From Caryophanales bacterium UBA1744 (GTDB lineage Bacteria; Bacillota_I; Bacilli_A; RFN20; CAG-826), in NCBI GenBank assembly GCA_002314915.1, contig DCHU01000015.1, positions 1-37,899 on the forward strand: a stretch of DNA of 37,899 bases, in the 5' to 3' direction. Made by a program: the position numbers and the translations under genes. Under the pieces are notes generated by a model. The model saw only the letters and a program-made list of their open reading frames with translations. It did no database searches and was not told the DNA's origin. Shown in pieces: positions 8,761 through 15,836 of the stretch. Each line of letters opens with the position of its first letter. Within the stretch, counting starts at the first letter, position 1.

Positions 8761-10179
8761 TTATTGTTTGTCTGATAGTTTTGATTCGAAGCGAGACTTT
8801 CTGGTATCGCTTGGAATTGGGGTTGGATATTCGCCGTCGAAGCACGCCGTGCAACAATGGCCTCCCGCGATGTCTTTCACATTCTCAATCGAGAGGAATC
8901 CGAGTGAGTCAGCTCCGATGATCTCTGCTATTTCCTCAACCGAGTGATGGCAGGCAATCAAATTCTCTTGTGAATCGATGTCGGTGCCGTAATAGCAAGG
9001 ATTCATGAATTCAGGCGATGAGACTCTCATATGTATCTCTTTAGCGCCCGCATCACGAAGAAGTTTTATTGTCTTTTTGCTGGTCGTGCCTCTCACGATT
9101 GAGTCATCTATGACGACCACTCGCTTGCCAGCCACTACCGACGAGACCGGGTTAAGTTTTAACTTAACTTTGTCTTCTCTGTTGTTTTGGCCAGGGGCGA
9201 TGAATGTTCGGCCGATGTATTTGTTTTTGATATAGCCTATTTCATACGGGATGCCCGATTCCTGGGAGTAGCCTATGGCGGCATCAAGTCCCGAATCTGG
9301 AACGCCTATTACGATATCGGCGTCGACTGGGTGCTGTTTGGCGAGATGGCGTCCGGCTTTAACTCTAGCCGAGTGAACTGAGATGCCATCTATAACTGAA
9401 TCCGGTCTAGCGAAGTAGACGAATTCGAATACGCACAAACTCTTTTTCTTTCTATTGCAGTGAGTCGTGATTGAGTGTACGCCTTCTTCGTCGAAGTAAA
9501 CGACCTCTCCAGGCAGGACATCTCTCACGAATTTGGCTCCGACGGAATCTAGAGCGCAGGTCTCGCTGGCGGCAATGTAGGTTCCGTCATCTCTCACTCC
9601 ATAACAGAGTGGACGGAATCCATGAGGGTCGCGAGCGATTACCAGTTTCTTTGGCGACATAATCACCAAGGAATACGATCCTTTGATGGTGTACATGGCT
9701 CTTTCAACTGCCTCTTCTATCGAATTGGCGGTTATTCTTTCGCGTGTGATGATGTATGAGATGACTTCGGTATCCGATGTCGTATGGAAGATAGAACCCT
9801 GCAATTCAAGTTGAGAGCGGAGTTCTAATGAGTTTGTGATATTTCCGTTGTGGCCGAGAGCGATATGGCCGTGAATATGATTAACAACCACAGGTTGGGC
9901 ATTGTTTCTATCCGTTGCGCCCGTGGTTCCATATCTCACATGTCCCACCGCGATGTTGCCTTGTCCCAAACGGGCCAGGTGACGTTCGGTGAAGACATCT
10001 TCAACGAGGCCTAGATCTTTGTATGATGAAAATACGCCATCATCGTTAACGACAATGCCGCAAGATTCCTGTCCGCGGTGCTGGAGGGCAAACAATCCAT
10101 AGTATGCGGTTCTGGCGACATCCTGTTTAACAGGTGAGTATACGCCGAATATTCCACATTCTTCATGTAAAGATGACAT
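8761..10179 (-). CDS. purF: Amidophosphoribosyltransferase (catalytically complete copy)
   Basis: 472 residues from the ATG at 10179, chosen because AAAGGAG lies 8 bases upstream; a longer reading to 10224 would add 15 unrelated residues. It makes phosphoribosylamine from PRPP and glutamine, the committed step. MSSLHEECGIFGV implies a seven-residue propeptide with Cys8 becoming the N-terminal nucleophile; LQHRGQES and HNGNITN are the glutamine and oxyanion sites. The PRPP loop is VVVIDDSIVRGTT. Cysteines in SLCVFEFVYFARPDS, NPCYYG and GHCCTACF correspond to the [4Fe-4S] ligands of Bacillus-type PurF, so the enzyme is probably oxygen sensitive. Compare the paralogue at 11358, which lacks the nucleophile. 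Confidence 0.96.
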   Translation of the reverse strand: MSSLHEECGIFGVYSPVKQDVARTAYYGLFALQHRGQESCGIVVNDDGVFSSYKDLGLVEDVFTERHLARLGQGNIAVGHVRYGTTGATDRNNAQPVVVNHIHGHIALGHNGNITNSLELRSQLELQGSIFHTTSDTEVISYIITRERITANSIEEAVERAMYTIKGSYSLVIMSPKKLVIARDPHGFRPLCYGVRDDGTYIAASETCALDSVGAKFVRDVLPGEVVYFDEEGVHSITTHCNRKKKSLCVFEFVYFARPDSVIDGISVHSARVKAGRHLAKQHPVDADIVIGVPDSGLDAAIGYSQESGIPYEIGYIKNKYIGRTFIAPGQNNREDKVKLKLNPVSSVVAGKRVVVIDDSIVRGTTSKKTIKLLRDAGAKEIHMRVSSPEFMNPCYYGTDIDSQENLIACHHSVEEIAEIIGADSLGFLSIENVKDIAGGHCCTACFDGEYPTPIPSDTRKSRFESKLSDKQ

Positions 10180-10248
10180 ATGGTTTTCTCCTTTCCTTTC
10201 AGACTTTGGCAACTGTGGGGACATCGTTGCCGGATGGTTTAATGTTCC

Positions 10249-10743
10249 CTATTTGTTGTATTTACTAGCGACTTCTGCATCTTTGGCGAGGGCTGCGGAT
10301 GCATCTGCCTTTCTGAGGTTTTCTAGTTTATTAGCAAGTTCATCATCGTTGAGAGCGAGGATTTCCGCTGCTAAGAGAGCCGCGTTCTTGCTTCCATCGA
10401 TCGCCACTGTTGCCACCGGGATTCCAGATGGCATCATGACTGTTGCTAAGAGAGCGTCCATTCCATCGAGTGCTGCGCTCTTGCAAGGGATTCCGATGAC
10501 TGGGAGCGTGGTTCTTGATGCGAGGACACCTGCGAGGTGAGCTGCCATGCCCGCTGCTGCGATGATGACGCCGAATCCGTTCTTTCTTGCGTTTGCGGCG
10601 AATTCAGATGCTTCAAATGGGGTTCTGTGGGCTGAGTAGACGTGAACTTCATATGGGATACCGAGGTTATCGAGAATACCAAATGCCTTTTCAACGACTG
10701 GAAGGTCGCTTGCGCTACCCATGACAATTCCAACTTTTTTCAT
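10249..10743 (-). CDS. purE: PurE, AIR carboxylase / N5-CAIR mutase family
   Basis: 164 residues, first gene of the operon. The motif MGSASDLP near the N-terminus and SAHRTP (about residues 38-43) bind the phosphate of the substrate. No purK is in the window, and the C-terminal part reads GIPVATVAIDGSKNAALLA, closer to the NAKNAA-type sequence of class II PurE (direct AIR carboxylase) than to the class I mutase. Class assignment is an inference from a few residues and context. Start ATG at 10743 follows GAGAGG; the riboswitch-controlled leader lies immediately upstream. The 69-base gap to purF is the largest within the operon. Confidence 0.93.
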   Translation of the reverse strand: MKKVGIVMGSASDLPVVEKAFGILDNLGIPYEVHVYSAHRTPFEASEFAANARKNGFGVIIAAAGMAAHLAGVLASRTTLPVIGIPCKSAALDGMDALLATVMMPSGIPVATVAIDGSKNAALLAAEILALNDDELANKLENLRKADASAALAKDAEVASKYNK

Positions 10744-10760
10744 GTTGCTTACCTCTCTTC

Positions 10761-10817
10761 AAAAATAAAAGGGCACACCGATACAGAGTTGCGTTTAACA
10801 AACCTGCTTGTGAGCCC
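10761..10817 (-). terminator. Riboswitch-controlled intrinsic terminator of the pur operon
   Basis: On the minus strand GGGC-t-CAC (10817-10810) pairs with GTG-t-GCCC (10778-10771), followed by TTTTATTTTT. The first arm is the final GGGC of the conserved aptamer motif just upstream, so ligand-bound aptamer and terminator exclude each other. A small GTTT/AAAC hairpin sits in the large loop. This predicts premature termination without ligand and read-through with ligand. Confidence 0.75.
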
Positions 10818-10905
10818 AGACGGTCGACGTTTTAAGTGTAGTATGCTGTTGTGTAAGTTGCTTCATTGCGTCAATTCGCATATATACCGTCAGTAACAAC
10901 TTCTT
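10808..10905 (-). promoter_or_regulatory. ZTP (pfl-type) riboswitch aptamer upstream of purE
   Basis: Read on the minus strand, AAGTTG (10902-10897) pairs with CAACTT (10860-10855) as P1. Just inside P1 lies GTTACTGACGG, resembling the conserved GUGACUGGCG of the pfl motif, and the 3' side has ATGAAGC, like GGGGAGC. About 30 bases further on, CCGTCTGGGC (10823-10814) matches the nearly invariant CCGCCUGGGC of the 3' domain in nine of ten positions. Known ZTP riboswitches sit ahead of purE, purH, folate and one-carbon genes and turn them on when 10-formyl-THF is short. The location directly before purE fits. Assigned by eye; a covariance model was not run. Confidence 0.75.
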
Positions 10906-11357
10906 ATTCATCAGCAATATAAATTTATATGATTTATATCGTTTTCACAACGAAAAGAAAGCGCCTGAAAGCACTTACTTAATTGTCAATTAACAAACGG
11001 TCAAAAAATAGGTAAAAAAGTAACAAATCAAACAAAACAATAAGAAATGTCAGTATATTAGTGGTTTTTGATAGTTTTATCTTTGATAAAAACTGGTGTT
11101 TATTTAATCTTTTTACTGTCAATTAAAAACAGGTATTTTGACATGATTCAACAACCTCGCACATCTATATTATTTTTATATATATTTATGCGTGAAAACC
11201 GTTGTGATTGATGCTTGATTTCTTGTCATCTAAACGCGTTGTTGTAAGCATAAAAACGCTTTCAAAATTATGAAAGCACTTTTATCAAAAATAACATTCC
11301 GCTAGTCCATATAATTGGAAGGTACCAGCGAGTACAAACATAACAGAGGAATTATTT
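10906..11357. other. AT-rich divergent intergenic region
   Basis: About 450 bases between the two divergent purine transcription units; I see no gene. The pur operon promoter must lie at the left end on the minus strand; TTGTGA with TATAAA or TAAATT 15-17 bases later (about 10925-10955) is a possibility but weak. A TATAAT at 11311-11316 could serve the plus-strand PurF paralogue. AGTTTTATC-ttt-GATAAAAACT near 11080-11100 can form a hairpin. The palindrome TTAATTGTCAATTAA at 10979-10993 recurs exactly at 33740-33754. No PurBox-like CCGAAC sequence was seen. Confidence 0.4.
11251..11264. promoter_or_regulatory. Possible CcpA (cre-like) operator
   Basis: The reverse strand reads TGAAAGCGTTTTTA, matching the cre consensus TGWAANCGNTNWCA at all but one position. 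It lies about 100 bases before the start of the PurF paralogue, so carbon catabolite control of that gene is conceivable. A poorer AAAGCG site is near 10950. Sequence match only; whether this organism has CcpA is not visible here. Confidence 0.35.
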
Positions 11358-12764
11358 ATGGGCGGATTTTTCGGAGTTGTCAGCAAAGAGGATTGCGTAT
11401 TCGATTTGTTTTTCGGAGTAGACTACCACTCACACTTGGGAACCAGACGTGGCGGTATGGCTGTTGTTACCGAGAACGGCATCAGCAGAGCCATCCACAA
11501 CATCGAGAACTCTCCTTTCAGAACAAAATTCGAGGATGATGTCCTTGAAATGAAAGGCAAGATGGGAATCGGTTGTATCTCTGACTACGATCCACAGCCA
11601 CTCATCATCCGTTCACATCACGGAACCTATGCCATCACCTGTGTTGGCAAGGTCAACAATATTGACGAAATCGCTGATAAATATCTCGCAAGCAATGCCC
11701 ATTTCTTGGAGATGTCCGGCGGCGATATCAACGTCACTGAACTTGTGGCCTCTATCATCAACCAGAAAAAGAACATCATCGAAGGATTACAATACGCACA
11801 GGAAATCATTGATGGCTCAATGACTATCTGCTTACTAACAAATAAAGGTATTTACCTTTCTAGAGATAAATACGGAAGAACCCCTGCTGTTATCGGAGAG
11901 AAAGCAAATGGCGACTACTGCGTCACATTTGAATCATTCGCGTTCCTTAACCTCGGATATCAGCTCTATAAAGAACTCGGACCTGGAGAAATCGTTGTCA
12001 TCGATCCAGAAGACGGACCAAAGACACTCGTCGAGCCAGGCAACAAGATGAGAATCTGCGCATTCTTATGGACATACTACGGTTATCCATCAGCCACTTA
12101 TGAAGGCATCTCAGTTGAAAAAGCTAGATACAACTGCGGTAAATTCATCGCTCAGAGAGATAACGTAAGACCGGATTCCATCGCAGGTATTCCTGATTCA
12201 GGAATAGCCCACGCAGTCGGTTACTCAAACTGGTCAGGCATCCCATTCGCTAGACCATTCGTCAAATACACGCCAACTTGGCCAAGATCCTTCATGCCAA
12301 CCATGCAGGAGAAGAGAAACTTAATCGCTCACATGAAACTCATCCCTATCCACGATTTAATCGACGGAAAGAGACTCATGCTCATCGATGACTCTATCGT
12401 TAGAGGCACCCAGATGAGAGAGACAACAGAGTTCCTCTACAGATCAGGTGCAAAAGAGGTCCACGTTCGTTCAGCTTGCCCTCCACTCCTTTATGGATGC
12501 AAATACCTCTCATTCTCACGTTCAACTTCAGAAATGGAGTTAATCGCTAGAAGAGCGGTCTTAGCCCTCGAAGGCAACTGCGAGAAAGAAACCCTCAAGA
12601 AGTATCACGATCCAGATTCGCAGGAATACAAGAACATGATTGATTACATCTGTAGAGAATTACACTTCACATCACTCCAGTTCTTGAGATTAGATGACCT
12701 TAAACAGGCCGTTGGAATCGATCCTGAAAAGCTCTGCACATATTGCTGGGACGGAAGAGAATAA
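11358..12764 (+). CDS. PurF paralogue lacking the glutaminase nucleophile
   Basis: 468 residues, collinear with PurF. The N-terminus is MGGFFGVVS where PurF has CGIFGV, so the essential N-terminal cysteine is a glycine; the oxyanion Asn-Gly of HNGN is replaced (CVGKVNNID) and HRGQES reads TRRGGMA. By contrast the phosphoribosyl domain is intact (RLMLIDDSIVRGTQ), and cysteines equivalent to the Fe-S ligands remain (RICAFLW, LLYGCKYL, KLCTYCWDG). It may use ammonia, depend on a partner amidotransferase, or act on another amine; none of this can be decided from sequence. The gene is monocistronic, with AGAGG 7 bases before the ATG and its own terminator, and is divergent from the pur operon that holds the complete purF. 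Homologues are usually annotated simply as amidophosphoribosyltransferase. Confidence 0.85.
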   Translation: MGGFFGVVSKEDCVFDLFFGVDYHSHLGTRRGGMAVVTENGISRAIHNIENSPFRTKFEDDVLEMKGKMGIGCISDYDPQPLIIRSHHGTYAITCVGKVNNIDEIADKYLASNAHFLEMSGGDINVTELVASIINQKKNIIEGLQYAQEIIDGSMTICLLTNKGIYLSRDKYGRTPAVIGEKANGDYCVTFESFAFLNLGYQLYKELGPGEIVVIDPEDGPKTLVEPGNKMRICAFLWTYYGYPSATYEGISVEKARYNCGKFIAQRDNVRPDSIAGIPDSGIAHAVGYSNWSGIPFARPFVKYTPTWPRSFMPTMQEKRNLIAHMKLIPIHDLIDGKRLMLIDDSIVRGTQMRETTEFLYRSGAKEVHVRSACPPLLYGCKYLSFSRSTSEMELIARRAVLALEGNCEKETLKKYHDPDSQEYKNMIDYICRELHFTSLQFLRLDDLKQAVGIDPEKLCTYCWDGRE

Positions 12765-12768
12765 ATAA

Positions 12769-12791
12769 AGCACTTTAAGTGCTTTTTTTAT
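12769..12791 (+). terminator. Intrinsic terminator after the PurF paralogue
   Basis: AAGCACTT pairs with AAGTGCTT across a short loop and is followed by a T run. It begins a few bases after the stop codon. Confidence 0.85.
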
Positions 12792-12908
12792 TTGCCTTAT
12801 TGTCCATATATATGCGGCCTCTAGGTCTTTCTTAATTTAAGAAATTAGATAAAATAATATGTGCAATTTGAGTGACATTAGCGTATCTTACTCGAGGGAA
12901 AATTTATT

Positions 12909-14303
12909 ATGAAATATGATGTAGTAATTGTCGGTGCCGGTCCTAGCGGCATTTTCACAGCCTTAGAAATGATCAAATTAGGCTCAACAAAGAAGATTTG
13001 CTTAATCGAGAAAGGACGTTCAATCAAGACCAGAGCTTGTCCAAAAGCCAAGACTGGCAAATGCGTCCACTGCAACCCATGCCAAATCACAACAGGATTC
13101 TCTGGTGCAGGTGCATTCTCTGATGGAAAGCTCTCTCTTTCATATCAGGTTGGCGGCGCTCTTCCAGAATTGATTGGATTCGAAAAAGCCCAGGAATTAA
13201 TCAACTATACAGATAGCATCTATCTTGAGTTCGGTGCAGATACACATATCGAAGGCGCTGAGGATTCTTTAGAGAAAAAGAATATCAGAAAGCGCGCAAT
13301 TGAAGCGTCACTTCAGTTGGTCGACTGCCCTATCCGTCACTTAGGAACAGAGAAGGCTCATGATTTATATCTCGCAATCGAGAACTACTTAATTGACCAC
13401 GGAGTCAACATCATTTTCAATAAAGAATGCCACGATATTATTCTGAAGAATAAAACTTGCTCAGGTGTCAAGATTAGAAACCTTGATGGAACGGGCGAAG
13501 AGACAATCGAAGGCGAAGATATCGTCATCGCAGCAGGCCGTAGAGGCGCTGACTGGTTAGAGCAGATCTGTGCTAAATACGACATCGCTCATAGACCAGG
13601 ACCAGTCGATATCGGCGTCCGTGTCGAATGCAGAAACGAGGTCATGGAAGAAATCAACAAGACCTTATACGAGGGTAAGTTAGTCGGATGGCCAGCGCCA
13701 TTTAGAGACAAGGTCAGAACCTTCTGTCAGAACCCAGGCGGATTCGTCGCTCAGGAGAACTATGATGGAGATTTAGCGGTTGTTAACGGCCACTCATATA
13801 AAGAGAAGAAGTCAAACAACACCAACCTCTCAATCCTCGCCTCCCACAACTTCATGGAACCATTCGACCAGCCAATCCAGTACGCTCAGAAAGTCGGACA
13901 GTTAACAAACATGTTAGGAACAGGCCAAATCATCGTTCAGAGATTCGGCGACATCCTCGCAGGAAAGAGAACTTGGCAGAAAGAACTCTCACGTTCTAAC
14001 ATCACTCCAACATTAAAGGACGCTGTTGCAGGAGACATCACCGCAGCAATCCCTTATAGAACAATGACAGACATCATCGGCTTTATAAAAGCCGTCGACC
14101 ATGTTTGCCCTGGATTCGCATCCGATGAGACATTGCTCTACGCTCCAGAAATCAAGTTCTACTCGAACAAGATCAAGATGGATGAGACATTAACGACTAA
14201 CGTTAACCACCTCTTCTGCTTAGGCGATTCATCAGGTTGGACCCGCGGACTCATGATGGCATCGGTCATGGGAGTCATCGCAGGTAGAAGATTAGCCAAA
14301 TAA
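12909..14303 (+). CDS. FAD-dependent dehydrogenase of the COG2509 type
   Basis: 464 residues. The Rossmann FAD motif VVIVGAGPSGIFTALEM occupies residues 5-21, with IEKGR marking the ribose-binding acid. A cysteine-rich stretch, CPKAKTGKCVHCNPC (about residues 44-58), precedes TGFSGAGAFSDGKLSLS, a block typical of this uncharacterised flavoprotein family. A second dinucleotide-type segment IVIAAGRRGADW is near residue 208, and the C-terminal FAD contact reads LFCLGDSSGWTRGLMMASVMG. The four clustered cysteines could hold a metal or cluster, but that is speculation. Substrate unknown. It lies between two purine genes in the same direction, about 140 bases after the previous terminator, and shares a composite terminator/leader with purA downstream. 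Confidence 0.88.
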   Translation: MKYDVVIVGAGPSGIFTALEMIKLGSTKKICLIEKGRSIKTRACPKAKTGKCVHCNPCQITTGFSGAGAFSDGKLSLSYQVGGALPELIGFEKAQELINYTDSIYLEFGADTHIEGAEDSLEKKNIRKRAIEASLQLVDCPIRHLGTEKAHDLYLAIENYLIDHGVNIIFNKECHDIILKNKTCSGVKIRNLDGTGEETIEGEDIVIAAGRRGADWLEQICAKYDIAHRPGPVDIGVRVECRNEVMEEINKTLYEGKLVGWPAPFRDKVRTFCQNPGGFVAQENYDGDLAVVNGHSYKEKKSNNTNLSILASHNFMEPFDQPIQYAQKVGQLTNMLGTGQIIVQRFGDILAGKRTWQKELSRSNITPTLKDAVAGDITAAIPYRTMTDIIGFIKAVDHVCPGFASDETLLYAPEIKFYSNKIKMDETLTTNVNHLFCLGDSSGWTRGLMMASVMGVIAGRRLAK

Positions 14304-14316
14304 ATAAGTGATATTT

Positions 14317-14400
14317 AGCCTCCATATGTATATAATGCAAAAGTAATAAGTCAAAACACCTATTACATAGCATCATATCTTCTAAATGGAGGCTTTTTTT
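14317..14400 (+). promoter_or_regulatory. purA leader: promoter inside an SD-sequestering terminator-like hairpin
   Basis: AGCCTCCAT at 14317-14325 is the exact complement of ATGGAGGCT at 14386-14394, which is followed by seven T and then the purA ATG. The right arm contains the purA Shine-Dalgarno GGAGG. A TATAAT (14331-14336) lies between the arms, so RNA starting there (about 14343) lacks the left arm and keeps the Shine-Dalgarno free, whereas read-through RNA from the flavoprotein gene would fold into a terminator. An inner GTAATA/TATTAC hairpin (14343-14366) would sit at the 5' end of the short transcript. Confidence 0.65.
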
Positions 14401-15681
14401 ATGGCAACAGTAGCTATTGAAGGAATGCAATGGGGAGATGAAGGCAAGGGCAAAGTAACTGATTACTTCGCATCCCGTGCTGAAATTGTCGTTAGATCCC
14501 AGGGTGGCAACAACGCAGGTCACTCAATCGAGCATGCAGGAAAGAGATACGCATTGAGACTTCTCCCATCCGGCATCTTAAATCCAAATGTCACAAACGT
14601 CTTAGCGGATGGAATGGTCATCAATCCAATCGCTTTGTTAGATGAAATCAAAGGAATGAAGGCGGAAGGCATCCCTTGCGAGAACTTCTTAATCTCCAAG
14701 AGAGCATCAGTCCTCTTGCCATATCACATCGAATTAGACCACGTTAGAGAAGCCGCACTTGGCAAAGCCAAGATTGGCACAACCGGACGTGGAATCGGAC
14801 CTTGCTATGAAGACAAGGCTCAGAGAACCGGCTTAAGAATGGGCGACTTACTCGAACCTGAGTATTTAAAGGAAAGACTTGAGTCCGCCCTTGCTATCAA
14901 GAACATCGAATTAGCGGCATTCGGCGGCAAGACATTCACGGTCGAAGAAATCATGAACGCTTTACAGGAGGCTATGGACTTCTTAAAGCCTTATATCGTA
15001 GATACAGGCGTTTTCTTAAGAAAAGCCCTTAAGGAAGGCAAAAAGGTGTTATTTGAGGGCGCTCAGGGTGCACTCCTCTGCACAACACATGGCACATACC
15101 CATATGTCACCTCTTCTTCACCTCTTGCAACCGCAATTCCAAACAACACAGGACTTCCATTAAACGCAGTCGAGGATGTCGTCGGAATCATGAAAGCATA
15201 CTCAACCCGTGTCGGTGAGGGACCATTCCCAACCGAGCTCGATGGCGATATCGCAAAAGCTATAAGAGACAAGGGTCATGAATATGGAACGGTCACCAAG
15301 AGACCAAGACGTGTCGGATGGCTTGACATCCCACAACTTAACTATGTTGCTGGAATCTCCGGTATCAAACATGTCTGCTTAATGTTATTAGATGTCTTAG
15401 ATGTCGTTGACGATATCTACATCTGCACCAAGTACTTAATCGATGGCAAAGAAATCGATTATGTTCCATCAACCGTTTCTGAACTTGCTAAAGTCACACC
15501 TGAATACATCTCTCTCCCATCATGGAAAGAAGACATCTCACACATGACCTCGTATGAGGCACTCCCTGAGAAGTGCAAAGCCTACATCGCAAAGATTGAG
15601 GAATTGACAGGACTTGAGATCTGCATGGTATCCGTTGGACCAGATAAAGACGCCACAATCATCAGAAAAGAAATGTTCTAA
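14401..15681 (+). CDS. purA: Adenylosuccinate synthetase
   Basis: 426 residues from ATG 14401, the start with GGAGG eight bases upstream. It makes adenylosuccinate from IMP, aspartate and GTP, the first step to AMP; PurB of the facing operon finishes it. The GTP loop WGDEGKGKVTD lies at residues 11-21, NNAGHSIEHAGK at about 38-49, the IMP site TTGRGIGPCYEDK at about 126-138, and the late GTP-binding segment TKRPRRVGW at about 299-307. It has its own promoter/leader and terminator, so AMP branch expression is separate from the riboswitch-controlled operon. Confidence 0.97.
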   Translation: MATVAIEGMQWGDEGKGKVTDYFASRAEIVVRSQGGNNAGHSIEHAGKRYALRLLPSGILNPNVTNVLADGMVINPIALLDEIKGMKAEGIPCENFLISKRASVLLPYHIELDHVREAALGKAKIGTTGRGIGPCYEDKAQRTGLRMGDLLEPEYLKERLESALAIKNIELAAFGGKTFTVEEIMNALQEAMDFLKPYIVDTGVFLRKALKEGKKVLFEGAQGALLCTTHGTYPYVTSSSPLATAIPNNTGLPLNAVEDVVGIMKAYSTRVGEGPFPTELDGDIAKAIRDKGHEYGTVTKRPRRVGWLDIPQLNYVAGISGIKHVCLMLLDVLDVVDDIYICTKYLIDGKEIDYVPSTVSELAKVTPEYISLPSWKEDISHMTSYEALPEKCKAYIAKIEELTGLEICMVSVGPDKDATIIRKEMF

Positions 15682-15686
15682 ATAAT

Positions 15687-15719
15687 AACAGCCAAGTGTA
15701 AGAACTTGGCTGTTTTATT
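15687..15719 (+). terminator. Intrinsic terminator of purA
   Basis: AACAGCCAAG (15687-15696) pairs perfectly with CTTGGCTGTT (15705-15714), followed by TTATTATA. Placed five bases after the stop codon. Confidence 0.88.
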
Positions 15720-15727
15720 ATATTCAC

Positions 15728-15762
15728 TTGTTATCTTTTTACCTATTCTATTAGGTATTATT
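15728..15762. repeat. 35-bp direct repeat, left copy (flanks lipoprotein gene)
   Basis: 33 of 35 positions are identical to 18553-18587 in the same orientation. It contains the dyad TACCTA-N6-TAGGTA; the two differing bases are in the loop, so the stem is conserved. It lies between the purA and lipoprotein terminators. A related dyad with a different loop (TTACCTA-N6-TAGGTAA) is near 25182-25201. Confidence 0.7.
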
Positions 15763-15799
15763 ATTTAAAGTTATAATCGATTAAGTTAACAAATATGAA

Positions 15800-15828
15800 C
15801 AAAAGAAAAGAGCCGATTGCTCGGCTCT
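15800..15828 (-). terminator. Intrinsic terminator of the large lipoprotein gene
   Basis: On the minus strand GAGCCGA-gcaa-TCGGCTC is followed by TTTTCTTTT, starting about ten bases after the stop codon. Confidence 0.85.
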
Positions 15829-15836
15829 AGACTGTT

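Noticed and set aside
10979..10993. Palindrome TTAATTGTCAATTAA, found exactly again at 33740-33754
   Set aside because: AT-rich, and the second copy lies over a stop codon after a gene, unlike the first, which is in a promoter region. Two copies are too few to call an operator.
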